A stretch of DNA of 64,000 nt from Panagrolaimus kolymaensis (GCA_028622995.1 JAJQJQ010000009.1:1984001-2048000), one strand, 5' to 3'. Positions 22,910 through 36,887 are shown, counted from the stretch's first letter. Made by a program: numbers and translations. The notes: generated by a model from the sequence alone, not told the origin.

Positions 22910-25037
22910 TTAAGGAAATTTGTAATTATCTATATATATATATTGAATTGCGACATCAAATAAAACATTTGATTTGGTGTAAAATTGAATCATTGCATAT
23001 CCGCCTTCGGATGCAAACTTTTTGTAATTTTTTTCTTTGAAATTTTTAAAAAAATTTTCACAAAATCTGAAAAATTAAAACGTTTGAGAATTAATAGATT
23101 TTTTATTAAAAATAAAATTTACATATGTCCAGTTTGTGAAAAATCTCCGAGTTTTATTTGAATGCCTTGAATTTCGCAAGCTTCATTTGTAAAATTAAGT
23201 TGATTTTTAATAGTAAAAGAAATAAAATGAATATTTTTATCTGCCGATGTATCCAAATGATACCAAGTGCTTTGATATGAATCATTATCGGTGCTAATTT
23301 CGTTTGGTGTTCCAAGAACAACATTGAGTGTTCTAATATATCCAGCTGCATCCTATAGTTTTAATTTTTATTCAATTATTTTCGTAAATTTATGGTCATG
23401 CGCAAAATATTTTTTGCTTCATCCAAAAAAATAATAAAAATTACTCACTAAAATTTTATGGCGCTTTTTAATATCCAAACTTGGTATTTCTGTTCCATAA
23501 TCCACCGCTCTACATGCTCTTCCATTCCATCCATGTGGACAAATGCATTTATCACATCCATTTGGATTTGGATATCCTCCATTGGCGCATTCGATTGATG
23601 CATCATCACACATACAATTGTAAAGGTCATTTAAAATATAAATATCCATGAAAGATGGATGCGTGATGCTATTTACAATATTTTGAGTGTTTTGAATAAA
23701 TGAGTCCAAACCAAAATCGGTACTTTCTGCAAATTATGTTTCTAGATTCAGAATTTTTTTTATTTTAAAAAATTGCAGAAAATAAACAAATAAAAACAAA
23801 CCACTCGAATTTGCCATTGTTTCAAAAAAATTGCTTTTTTTATTTATAAGTTCGCAACACTTATTATTTGTTTCATTTGCATCGAAATTAATTTGATAAT
23901 GATAAATTCCTGAAGTATGCAAAATTTCTTTTGAAATTCTTCCAAACTAAATTTTTTTTGATTAATAAAACTAATAAATAAATTAAAGCTTTTACTTTGC
24001 CATCACATTGGTTTCCTCCAAGATTAAGTGGTTGTGAACCATTGATTGTTAAATTACTTCTAAAACCAAAATAAGACCAACATTCGCCATCCGTGTAATT
24101 GTTAAAAATAATCCTTGGAATATTTGTATCAAAACTATCCTTTTTAAATCTTAAACAAGTTTGATTTTGAATATTTTCAATTGCATTTGTAATAACTTTT
24201 TGATTCTCGATCCCTGAAACAATTAACTAACTTTTTAGTATGTGTTTTCTTTATTTTTTCTTTTTAGATATCCAAAATAATTTAGCAACATAAATTTTCC
24301 TTGAAGTTTAAACTCGAAAAAAATATACAATAAAATGTTTTTGCTGACGAGGAGCCAAGTGAATCAATTTTTCTTTATAACTTCGTCGACTTACTAATCG
24401 TGGAATTAAATGAATAAAAAATTTGTGATGGCCATTGATAACATTTTAGAATTATTTGCGTACAATTTAAATTAGTTTTTTTATTCATTCTGAATAATTT
24501 TCTGCTTGGCATCGCATTATAAAGAATAGAAATATTTTTTGATTTTTCTAACCTTTCTTTAATTATCTCTTCTAGCCTCGATTTAGTTATCCTTATATCA
24601 CCCTAAAAATGTAAAAATATTTACATATTTTATGTCAAGGAAAAATATTTTTTTTACCACCGTAAGGGAAAAATCGCCAGGTTTAGGAATGGTTGTGAAA
24701 TCAACTTTTAGTAAATCTGGATTGGATTGATCAAAATCAGGATCTAAGATTGTTGCTCGACGAATATTATTCCAAATTAATACTTTTCTTCGTATGTCAA
24801 CTAATTCGGAAAAATTATAACGATAAAAACTTGACTTGCTTATTTTATCATATATCTAGGATTAAATAGCATTATTTATTGTGATTTATAAATACAAAAT
24901 AAATTTTTACTTACTTTTTTGTGTGCCTCTGGTATTTTGGGTTCTACATCAGACGAATTATCAGCTGCCATATTTAGTATTATCTTTAAAGCAAAAATTA
25001 GAAGAAATGAAATCAAATTAATAAATGCCAAATTCAT
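22910..25037 (-). CDS. Intact astacin-like pseudoprotease (gene B') with EGF and CUB domains
   Basis: Eight exons (25037-24915, 24855-24661, 24602-24395, 24213-23996, 23946-23802, 23726-23449, 23352-23123, 23066-22910) join in frame to 517 residues, all with GT-AG ends. It has a signal peptide, a prodomain-like region of about 140 residues, an astacin domain opening YQWPSQIFYSFNSTI, an EGF (CANGGYPNPNGCDKCICPHG) and a CUB ending VLFDVAIQYIYI. The zinc motif reads KEILHTSGIYHYQINFD: the first zinc His is Lys254 while His258 and His264 remain, and no SxMHY Met-turn is found. A working zinc site is unlikely, so a binding or decoy role is inferred. An open 517-codon frame shows selection or recent origin. 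Confidence 0.82.
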
Positions 25038-25049
25038 GTTGTTTGTCCC

Positions 25050-25680
25050 CTAAAAACAATTTTGTTTTAATGTTAGGAATATTTCTAGCGAAAACCTTTT
25101 TTCCGTGAGCTTTTTTCAATGCATTTTGTCCTGGAATGCAGATAAGAAAAAATATTCCTTCTTTAACAAATAAACGGATGCAACTTGGTTTACGGCGACA
25201 ATAAAAAATTATGATTTTTTCATTTAGCATTAATGTGAGAACATTCGCACTATTGTTTATTATTGTTTTCGAATCAGCTATCATTTTTTTCTTCAAATTT
25301 GATTTGAAAAAATCATCATTTTTTGACATCGTAAACAAAGTTGCTTTTATTTATTTTTTTAAAGAAGGAATAATTTTCTTATCTGCATTCCAGGACAAAA
25401 TGCATTGAAAAAAGCTAACAAAAATACTTTTTAGCTATCTTATTTCTAACAATAAAACAAATTTGGCTTTTTCTAAAAGGTTTTCCTGAAAGAATGGCAA
25501 AAAAATCGATTCAAACAGCTGATGTTTTGTGAGTGGTTGTTGTTGCATTTTGCATTTTTTTTGCAAGCCTTTCCAAGAAGATTTTTTATTAACGAAAAAT
25601 CACTTTTTGCTTTTAAAAGTTTTTTTTGGGGCAGCGACTCTTTATTCTACGTTTTTTTTAATATAAAGATGTGCTATTAG
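25050..25680. repeat. Duplicated 5' module with fold-back arms, copy 2
   Basis: Starts next to the B' start codon. Its left arm (about 25070-25165) and right arm (about 25362-25450) are inverted copies: GGAATGCAGATAAGAAAA against TTTTCTTATCTGCATTCC, plus flanking blocks. The right half continues to about 25680 and matches the reverse complement of 10235-10560. The ORFs at 25018-25408 are shadows of this module. Confidence 0.65.
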
Positions 25681-26270
25681 CCAATATTATATATTAGCGA
25701 AAAATGGAACAAAAGAAACCGATTAGTAATATAAAATTAATATTTATTTGACTCGATAAACATATGTAAACAAATTAATATAAAATAGAGAAAAAAAATA
25801 ATTAAAGCATCAAAACTAAAGAAAAAATTAAAGTTGTAACATATTTACAAATAATTAAAAGATAAAGATATGTATGTGGTTATATTTACAAAATACCCTT
25901 ATTTTACAAATATTCAATTTGAGCATAAAATAAATAAAAAGGATGAGGAAGATGGGCGCGTAAAATAATACATCCAAAATTATAATAGTCATAAAAAATT
26001 TAAAGAGAATTGTGTAAGTTGGATTCAATTAAAAGCTAGCCAGTTTTATTACACTTATCAGATCAGGTTGAACATGAAAAATTTCGAAAAAAAATACTTA
26101 TGTGCAAGAAAAAAGCATAAATCCGTAAAGCAAAAAACCCAAAAATATTTTCTTGGAATGTAAAAACGGCTAATAATTTGAATTAAAATAAATGAAAACA
26201 GGAATGTTCAAAAAATTATAATAATTTAAATTTTGAATAACAACGAAAAACCCATTTTGAAGTGATAGTT
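25681..26270. other. Intergenic spacer between B' promoter module and A' 3' end
   Basis: AT-rich with no ORF of note; includes the presumed 3' UTR of A'. Confidence 0.45.
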
Positions 26271-28191
26271 TTAACCGTTTATGTCGCTTGATAAACGTAC
26301 ATTACAAAGCTTCCTGGAGAGAGCACACGAATAACTGCAAATAAACGACATTCTTATCCTATCATTTATGCATTCCCCTCGATGAGCCCTAAGAGGACAG
26401 CTTTTGGCGAAATCTTCATAAATATTACAAGACACATTTTTATATTTATCTGCTATTTCTGCATTATGATCATTAAAAGCGATAGGCTCTTTTTTACCAA
26501 GATCATTAGCTGCGATTGGCGCTGCTTCTTCAAGACCCAATTCTCTGGCATATTCATAAAAATACTAAAAAACTATTCATCCTCATATTGTTCCTAACCC
26601 TCTTTAAAAAATGATAACTCACTGTAAGATCGTAGCCTGGTGGAAAACAAGAAGAATGCAATCGTTCTTTTTCTTCATTTACAAATCTGTAATTTAATTT
26701 TAAGGAAAGTTTATTATATCTTGAAAATAATTGGATCATCGCCAATTCATCTGAAGAGGTGAATCTTTTTAAATTTAAGAATATTTTTTCATTTGCAATA
26801 AATTCATCACTATTATTACAAAATCTAAAACAAATTAGTTAGAGTTAATGGAAAATGAGTAATATAGTTTTATTCATACCTGTATCCAGTCCTTGTAAAT
26901 TCCTTGAGCTTTAACTCAGCGCCATTGAAATTACAATTTTCATTAATATTGGAAGGATCATTTGCGGAACATTCATAGATAAAAAATTGCACTTTTTTAC
27001 CTTTAGTTGCTTGGAAGTGGTACCAAGTATTGGAAAAATAAATATTTTGAATTTCATTATCCATTCCAATATTAACTTCAAATTTTTCACATTTATTGAT
27101 CTAAATAACAATGTTTTTTAATTACTAAATTTTTGGGAATTAAAGAAAAGTTTAACATACTTTCCCTGTTTCGAGTACGGGTAAAGGTTCTTTAATTGTT
27201 TCCCCAGTTTTTGTTGTTCCTGGATCTCGATCACCGCAAAAGCGACCTGCGAAACCGTGAGGGCATATACAGTTTTTGCATCCGATGGGATTCCAATATC
27301 CATTATTTAAGCATCTATTATCTATATATCTACATACACAATTGCAGTCATAGAGAAAATTAAGAAGATAAATATCTAAGAAAGATGGGGTTTTACCGAT
27401 TTCCCAGTGTGGTAGTATAAAAGGGTTCTTTTGCTCGATAATGGGCTAAAAAAATTTATTTTTTATTCTATATTTCGATGTTTATCAAAAACCGACCAGC
27501 TGAATAATGAAGGATACTCCCGTAATCATACGAGAGACCAAAATTGCTTGAGTTTGTGGCTGAGAGCTTTATATTATTTTCATCATCTTCATCTGCTACA
27601 ATAGAAACATATTCATCTCTATCGAAACGTTGATGGGTATGATATATTCCGAGACAATGTAAAATCTCATGACTGATTGAACCGAACTAAAATAGTAATA
27701 ATTTAATAAATCTCACTTTGCTATGGGTTTTGAATTTTTTTCATCTATTTTTCTGATAAATATTTATTCACAAAGGGTTTTCAAGCTCGTTGACTACGAA
27801 TTTGGACTCATTTTTAATTATCTCATAGCAAAATCTCGAGAAATGAAGATTTGTCTAGAAAGTCCACCATTTTTTATTAGATTTTCTTACAAAAGTTTAT
27901 ATTGGGTAGTTTCATAAGTTCTGACCGATAGCATAAATTTCAAAAAATTCTAACTTTTGATTTCTTTGGCCCAAATTAAGTTTTCTTTTAGCTAAATTGT
28001 AGCTAATTCGATTTACTATCAACAGCTTTAAAAAATTAAAGTTCGCAAACTTAAAAAAAAGTTACGGACATTTGAAATTTTTGCTATCCAACAGAACATA
28101 TGGAATCACCCAATAAACCGAAAAATAACAAAAAATCCGGTCATTACCTTTCTGATTGATGCTAAAAATAAAAACCAAATGAAAAAAGCGC

Positions 28192-28390
28192 TTAAAGGGA
28201 CATAGCTATTTCATGCCTTTTTTGAAATTTCGTTTGCGGGCACTGCAAGTTACACTTGGTAAGGCGCGTGTTTGAATTACCGTGTAAGACAGAAGTGACA
28301 CGGTAATTCAAACACGCGCGGCCCCAACTGTTCCTATCAGCCCCAGTATCGAAATTTTTGAAAAGGCATGAAATAGCTATGTCCCTTTAA
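28192..28390. mobile_element. TTAA-bounded MITE, copy 1
   Basis: A 199-bp element flanked by TTAA, with terminal inverted repeats AGGGACATAGCTATTTCATG / complement and an internal hairpin GCGTGTTTGAATTACCGTG. It is nearly identical to 29388-29586 and 32782-32980. TTAA ends suggest piggyBac-type mobilisation. It sits in A' intron 2 and shares its right TTAA with the next element. Confidence 0.88.
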
Positions 28391-28587
28391 AGGGCCATAG
28401 CTATTTGATGCCTTTTTGAAATTTCGTTTCCGTGTACTGAATTTTGCGAATGCCAAGCGCGTGTTTGAATTTAACGTGTAATTTACTGTAGGTACACGTA
28501 AATTCAAATTGCCGGTTGGCGAAGTATGAATTCAGCTCCCAGTAAACGAAATTTTGAAAAAGGCATCAAATAGCTATGGCTCTTTAA
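28387..28587. mobile_element. Related TTAA MITE, diverged subfamily
   Basis: 201 bp with termini AGGGCCATAGCTATTTGATG / complement, the same GAAATTTCGTTT sub-terminal block but a different interior. It starts at the TTAA that ends copy 1, giving a head-to-tail pair. Confidence 0.82.
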
Positions 28588-29060
28588 GTAGCTATTTTTA
28601 AGTCAACGACAACGTTTGGTTTGGCAAAGCTCGAAATATGTGACAAAGTTGGGGCTTTTGAATTTTTTTTCGAATTCATCTTATAATTCGGTCAGATAAA
28701 AAATAAGGCTATCAAAAAAAGAGATACCTCCAGTGATTCCAAAAATTTACGAACTTATTACACGAATATGAGAGGATAAAAAAAATAACTCATAAAAACA
28801 TAAAAGAATCCTATATTTTTTTCAAAAAAAACATACTGATTTATCGCAATCTTTTGTTATTATTAAGGGTTGTGCTCCATTTGTCATTGTATCAGGACGC
28901 ATGCCAACATACGATGAACATAATTCATCAGCTGATTGCGAATCAAAAAAGATTCGACGATTCTTTGTCCATGGGAATTCAAACCATTTATCAAAAGTTA
29001 GGCACGTTTTATTATTTATGTTCATAAACGCTTCTTTTATTATTTCCCTGGTGACAGTTT

Positions 29061-29387
29061 CTGAAAAAAGTTATTAGATTTGCATAAGGGAAAGAGTATT
29101 AGGTATTATAATAAATTCTATGTATTTAAAGTTTTACACCCCATTAGTCCTAAGATTTGGCTAAAGTGAAAATTTAGAAGCTGACTAGCATTTTGAGCTG
29201 TTCTTTTTTAAATAACTCTTTACCTTTAGAAACATTTTAAGTCTATACAAATGCTGATTTTTAAACTTTTTTAATAAGACTAGTTTACTCAATGTTTCAC
29301 TATTCGGCTTCTTTCACAGACCAACTTTTGGCGGCCCAACAGACCGACGGTTTAAATTTTTTTGTATCTCCATTGATTTTTTCCTCA
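29061..29387. other. Upstream flank of A', no first exon found
   Basis: Searched on the minus strand for a signal-peptide exon like that of A; the only ATG frames are short and stop early. Confidence 0.45.
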
Positions 29388-29586
29388 TTAAAGGGACATA
29401 GCTATTTCATGCCTTTTTTGAAATTTCGTTTGCGGGCACTGAAAGTTACACTTGGTAAGGCGCGTGTTTGAATTACCGTGTAAGACAGAAGTGACACGGT
29501 AATTCAAACACGCGCCGCCCCAACTATTCCTATCAGCCCCAGTATCGAAATTTTTGAAAAGGCATGAAATAGCTATGTCCCTTTAA
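29388..29586. mobile_element. TTAA-bounded MITE, copy 2
   Basis: Same 199-bp element as 28192-28390, bounded by TTAA, lying 328 bp upstream of the first surviving A' exon where exon 1 would be expected. Confidence 0.88.
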
Positions 29587-30013
29587 GTAAAAATGCTCGG
29601 GCCCACCCGATTCGACTGGCTGAATGAAGAGCCCATCTCACTATTCGTAAAAATACTCAAAGTCATTGAAAAAAACGAAACCTTAAAAATTATTATAAAA
29701 TAGAGCAATAAATTTTTAAACTTTATTTTTAAATCTCATCCACGTTTATAAATATATTTGTAAATATTCAAAATTGATTAATAAGCAGCTGCAGCAAAAA
29801 TAAGAATTAAGAAAGCAAAAAAGAATCAAAAAAAAATTTTAAAAATATATCACAAAAAAAGCTATGAAAGATTTTAAATTTTTTTTTATTAGAATCCGAG
29901 GAGAATAATTCAACACGAACGAACGAACGGCAAGGATAAAAGGGTAACAATCAAAAAAAAGTGAAAATTGCAAGTTTTTTTTCAAAAATAATAGTTCAAT
30001 GAAGAAATTTTTT
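29587..30013. other. Spacer to sec-24 3' end
   Basis: AT-rich sequence including the presumed sec-24 3' UTR. No gene seen; the ORF at 29839-30087 overlaps the sec-24 last exon out of frame. Confidence 0.45.
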
Positions 30014-33000
30014 TTATTTTGACATTTCTCGACGCAAATGATGGAGAAATTCCACATAACTATGAGAACTTTCAGTTCGATCTTCAATTAATCTGGATGT
30101 AAATAATGGGCTTTGAGGGCTATCATCTCTGAAAAAATAGAGGAAATTAATTTTGAAACTTTTGAATTAAAAAATGATGCCAATTAAGAAGCACACGATT
30201 GAGAGAATACTGTAGCAAAGTTTGTTGGTTCCTTGTTTCGACCAACTTTTTTTTGTAAACTTGAGAAAATGGAACATACCTAAGAGTAATAACTGGAGCA
30301 AAATAGCCTGCTCTTGATTTTTGCAAATATCGTAAAATTGAAAATAGTAATTCACTTTGGGGATTTGGAAGTTGTTGGACTGTTAACTAAAAAACAAGAA
30401 AAAAAATTTATAATACTCAAAATCTCTAAAATTCAAATTCCTTACATCTTCATTAATTTGTGTAAAAGAATTAACACCAAAAATATTTTGAATTAATTCG
30501 GGAGAAGCATACGATCGAACATACAAATACACGACATTTCCAGTGTCTAATATATATATTCCATTTTCATTTACTCTACCATAAGTTAATGGAAGGCGTT
30601 GAGGAATTTCATCAGATGAAGTACAATCATGAATTCCATAAAGGGCTGGGCATATTTCAAGCATAATTACTTCGACTGGGGCATTTTTAAATAAAAGCAT
30701 TAAAGCCACTTGTTCGTCCGTGGAAACTATTCGAGTTGTGCCAGAATAAAAAGCTTTCTATAAAAAAAAAATAATTGTAAGAATAATCAAATAAAATAAG
30801 TTTAAAAATTTACATGTTTCAGCATTCCAAGAATATATAGCGGGAAAAATTTAAGATGTCCAAAAATTGGAGCATTCATTACATTTCCATGAAGTCCAAC
30901 CGATCGATTATAACTTCCAAGTCCATCAATTGCGGCATTCATTAAACCTTCTCGACAATCAGCTAATTCTCCTCCTTGTTGGGCTCTTTCAGCTGCTAAA
31001 AAAAATAGTTTCATTAAATTTCATTCCTAAAGTTTTTTTTTCTCAAAAAAATGCATTTCGCTTGCTTTTTAAGTTTTTAATTATTAAAATCTCAAAAATC
31101 TTCCGAAAAGGTGCAATTTTTAAAGGTAAATATTTCTAAAAATTCTTACCCATTTTAGCTAATAACGATATGGAACAATTTAAATCAAATCTTTCATAAA
31201 GGCTACCAAAATCCGAAATAATTGGAAGGCACATTGTATGAACTCGAATCCGTCGATCCCCTCTGCTTGAAGTATATAATAAAGCAGCTTGAAAGCAAAC
31301 ACTTTGTTGACCTGCTAAACTTTCATCCACTTGAATTTGAACTCCGATTGCAGAATCAGGGGAAACAGAAGGCAAAGCCAAAAGATCGGTGGATCGAACA
31401 AAGAAATTTCCATAAAAGGAATGCAATGATAAACCTCGGGAACAACGAATGCGTAATACTGCTTCAAAACCTATTTTTCGAGTTAAATATCGATTAAAAT
31501 GTTTTTCAAATCTTTTAGCTTGTGGAGTGTTGTGAAGATAATGGAAATTAGGAAAATGATACACAGTGCCTCCAGTAATTTTAGACATTTCAGCTGAAAA
31601 CAAAAAATTATTACTTTTAAGGCAAATAAAAATTTTTTGGTGCTCAAAACTTACATAAAGTTGCTAAATCTATGGGTGATTTAGACATAGCAAATAAATC
31701 ATATGAAACTTGTTTGCCCGTGGATTCTAAAGCCAAACGTTTATAAAAATCGGTGGCAGGTCCAAAGTTTTGAGTTTTCTTTTCGCCTCCTTCTCGATTT
31801 TTTAATGCTCCTCCTCCACCACAATCAGGCATTTTGGTTTGCATAACTGTGACTCGGCCACCAATTTCAGAAATAAGGTTGAAAACTATTTGCAAAGCTG
31901 CGCCCACACAATTTGCATCTGGAGCAGAATCATCAAACATTAAAGGTAAATTTTGTAAAAATGAATTAATTGCCTAAAAAGAAAAAAGTAAAATTAACTC
32001 CAAAAAATAATTAAAATAAAAAATAACTAACTTCTTTGTTCTCTTTCAAATTAACCAATAATCCAGAATCAGCAGGCACGAAAGGATCTTCACTATCCGG
32101 AATAGTTAATAATCGTGGCCGAGATTCACCCGGAATAAATTGAAAATAATGAATTCCTGAATCAACACACATAAACCCAATATTTGCTAAATCCCCTCCA
32201 GGAATTTGTTCAAGACAAATTTGAAGTTGTTCAGCAAATAAATTTAAATATCCACTATCCACAGCCGTTTTGGAAGTGTCAAGGACGAAAAAGTAAGTTG
32301 CAGGTTGAGGTGGACGGAGCTATAAAAAATTTTTAAGGGTAAAATACAAAAAAAGGTTAGAGAAAAGTTACAAACCATATAATCGGAAGTTGCAATAAAT
32401 TCAACGGTAGTATTTTGAATTTCAGGTCTGCTTGTTGGATCTGAATAACATCGCCTTTCGGGATCATAACAAAAATCTTCGGGTACTGAAAAAAAAATTT
32501 GATGAGTAAACCAAAAAATTATTTGGGGGAAAAACTTACAATCATTAGATCGATAACAAATATTACATCTCCAATGTCGACTATCAGATAAATACACGTA
32601 TGGATTAATATAAGTTCGGCAGTAACGACAACGAACGATAGTAGTTTGAAGGATATGAAGGTTTCGTTGATCTCGAAATGGATGTAAAGTTAAACCCAAT
32701 GGCAATCGACATTTTTTAACTAATTCTGGAGTTTCAGGGATTGCAGAAACCGAACAACGAAATATTCTAAAATTTATGAGTTTAAAGGGACATAGCTATT
32801 TCATGCCTTTTTTGAAATTTCGTTTGCGGGCACTGCAAGTTACACTTGGTAAGGCGCGTGTTTGAATTACCGTGTAAGACAGAAGTGACACGGTAATTCA
32901 AACACGCGCCGCCCCGACTGTTCCTATCAGCCCCAGTATCGAAATTTTTGAAAAGGCATGAAATAGCTATGTCCCTTTAAGAATATATTAAAAAAATGAG

Positions 33001-33849
33001 AGAGAAAAAAAGCTTTGCTTACAAATTATTATTTTGCAATTGTGGATTACAAACAGTCGCGGGAAGCACGACATGGTTATCATCCAACCCAAAACCAAAT
33101 AAATTTCTTTCAGTAAATAAATCCACGTATCTTTGATAAACGGGTTGTTGATTTCCTCCAATTTGTGGCATTTGTTGTTGTGGAACTTGTTGTTGTTGTT
33201 GAGATGAAGAAGTCATGGGCATGGGTGCCATTTGTTGGGGCTGTTGAGGCTGGGGTTGTTGAGGAGTTCCACCACCTCTTTGATTATTCATTGGCTGATA
33301 TTGTGGCACACTATTTCCCATTATTGGTGTCATGGATTGTTGCTGAGATGAAGGTGGAATATATTGTTGAGATTGCGGAGTATATCCATTTGACATCAGT
33401 GGCTGCAGCTGTGCTTGTTGGGGTTGCTGCTGTTGTGGTAAAGTCCCTAAATGAGCCATCTGTGGCATAGGCTGTGGAGGTGACGATATTGGCGTTGGTG
33501 GTAGCATATGTGGTGGAATACCCCCATTTGGTTGTTGTTGTTGTTTCATATTTTGTGGTTGGGATGATGGAGTTCCTATTGGTGCCATAATTTGATATGG
33601 CGAAGTCATAGTAGGAAAAGGTTGCTGTTGTTGTTGATATGATGATGTTATCGGTGCCGTCGCTCCATATTGCTGACTATTATATTCTGATGTCGGTTGC
33701 GGATGTGGCACAGAACCTCTTATTTGTGGTGGATAAGGTTTCAATCGTTGTTGTTGGGGCATTTGTGGTCCAGCAGCAACTGAACCCATTGGAGCTGTAG
33801 TTGTTGTTGTTAGCCCGTTTGGTGGTGACGATGGATAAGAAGAATACAT
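30014..33849 (-). CDS. sec-24: COPII coat cargo adaptor Sec24
   Basis: Start at 33849, stop at 30014-30016; roughly 1,000 residues in about a dozen exons. The first exon encodes a Pro/Gln-rich disordered N-terminus of about 275 residues ending near RYVDLFTERN. Then come the start of the core (RLPLGLTLHPF), the zinc finger CRYCRTYINPYV...WRCNIC, the trunk vWA-like domain (TYFFVLDTSKTAVDSGYLNL, IGFMCVDSGIHYFQF), the beta-sandwich, the helical domain (LGSYNRSVGLHGN...KHKAF) and a C-terminal gelsolin-like domain. Sec24 pairs with Sec23 and selects cargo on ER exit vesicles. Intron 1 contains MITE copy 3 without touching the reading frame. It looks functional. Confidence 0.93.
32782..32980. mobile_element. 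TTAA-bounded MITE, copy 3 (in sec-24 intron 1)
   Basis: 199 bp, nearly identical to 29388-29586 apart from a few substitutions, bounded by TTAA on both sides. Confidence 0.9.
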
Positions 33850-34995
33850 CCTAAAAATTTTTTATTGAAACCTCAAAAAATAAAATTCTAGCTTATAAAT
33901 ATGAAAAGTATGATACTTTTGTTACTAATAAAAAGCGCAAATAAAGAAAAAATTGGAAGTAAATTAAACGAAACAAAAAGCAAGGATATAAAAATAAAGC
34001 TTTTTTTCTTTTACTTCTTTGTACGACGAAGACAACGTTTGTTTGTGAGAAAATGTTTTTGGCAAACTGTCAAGATTGAAAACGCTGACGTTTCCACCAA
34101 ACTTTTTTTTCTTCAGACTTCAAAAAAATAATAAGTGCAGACAAAAAGGTTGAAATGTTGCAAAATGTCGATCTCTTTTTTATGGAGCAAAAATAAACAA
34201 AATTAAGAGTTAATTTCTTGTTCTTTAAGATTTTTTAAAACTTTTTTGAGAAGAACTTTTTAAAAATTAAACTATGAAAATTCTTTTCCATTTTTTGTCT
34301 CAAAATTTTAACAGCAAATTTCCCATTATTTAGTTACTTCCTTGAAAAATAATAAAAGATCAGACGACAAAAGCCATTTTAGAAGAAAAAATGTTATTGA
34401 TTTTTTTGCAATAATCAAAAACGGATGCTTTAGCTTTTTGCTCTTTTTTTTCTTTTTTATTAGCAGTGATGATGCTCATTTTTTTTATACCACAATCACT
34501 AATATGAAATTTACACCACCACCGCCAGCCACGTTTTGACGGCGGCTGTCGTTGGAGAGAGCATGGATGATTAAACTAGTTTTTTATAAGGTATAACAAA
34601 AAAACGTTTATTGAATAATGTGAAAGTGAGAAGAAGATACTTATTTATCGAATTATCCATTGCATGAAAAATAGAAAAAAACTATAAAACAAAATGACAA
34701 AAGTTTAGTCGATTATCGTCAGCTTTTTTGAATTTGAAGAAATAAATTGTAATTTAAAATAATAAGGAAGTTTTTACTGAAAATTTTATTTTTTTATTAC
34801 AATTTTATTAACAAAAAAAAGATAAAAAGTTAACAATAAGTTTATATTTAGCTCAAAAGTAAAGTACTCATTTTCACGATCACAAATTAAAATATAAATA
34901 AAAAAGAGAATTATAAAAAGTTTAAAAATTTATTTTAACATTAAAAAAAATATTTTTTTGTTTTGTTTTGTGGACCATACTATAATATTATTATT
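33850..34995. other. sec-24 promoter side and pmk-1 3' flank
   Basis: 1.1 kb without a supported gene; the plus-strand ORFs at 33901-34131 and 34342-34539 are low complexity. Confidence 0.45.
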
Positions 34996-36422
<1,427 letters not shown>

Positions 36423-36887
36423 TATTTTTAAAATTAATAAAATAAATTAATCTAAAAATTTAAAACAAAAAATCAAAAATTAAAAAATTATTAAAAAAGT
36501 AAATTCATGGTTAATAACCACAAAAAAATTTAAAATTACAGAAACAACAGTTTTAATTTTCTTTTTTTCATTTACAAAATAAAAGCTTTGCTCATAAAAT
36601 AATTATATAATTATATATCTTTTACAAAAAAAACAAATTTAAAATAAATTAAACTTTAAAAAATGCGACACGATTGGAAGAAAAAAAGTTTGAAAAACAC
36701 GAGAAAAAACGCAAAAATACAATAAAGACGACAAATATTATGAGATTTCTTTTTTGGAAGACATTGTTTTGTTTGTTAAAAAAATAAATATTATAAATAC
36801 TTCAGCGGCGATTGGAAAGTAAAGCAAAAAAAGGTTAGCAATGTTGTTTGTAGTTTTTGGAATACAAAAAAATAATAAATTAATTAG
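36423..36887. other. Spacer between tandem p38 genes
   Basis: 465 bp, AT-rich, no gene seen. Too long for a tight operon spacer but compatible with co-transcription. Confidence 0.4.

Larger units (their letters stand above)
26271..29060 (-). pseudogene. Astacin with EGF, CUB and ShK domains (gene A'), 5'-truncated and frameshifted
   Basis: Exons matching A exons 2-5 plus a ShK tail: 29060-28837, 27686-27497, 27445-27161, 27100-26880, 26824-26623, 26564-26271. The zinc site HEILHCLGIYHTHQRFDRD is complete; the Met-turn reads YDYGSILHYS (Ile for Met). An EGF (CLNNGYWNPIGCKNCICPHG), a CUB and a C-terminal ShK-like domain (CNIYEDFAKSCPLRAHRGEC...CSYSCALSRKLC) follow. Two defects: no exon like A exon 1 is found in the ~950 bp upstream, and exon 4 is 285 nt against 284 in A, so the frame shifts between the GNR and LDIYLL blocks (27380-27400). 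The remaining exons keep frame and splice sites, so decay is recent or the frameshift is a sequencing error. Intron 2 (1.15 kb) carries two MITEs. Confidence 0.72.

Noticed and set aside
33165..33470. 101-codon antisense ORF rich in Val/Ala
   Set aside because: Shadow of the Gln/Pro-rich repeats in sec-24 exon 1.
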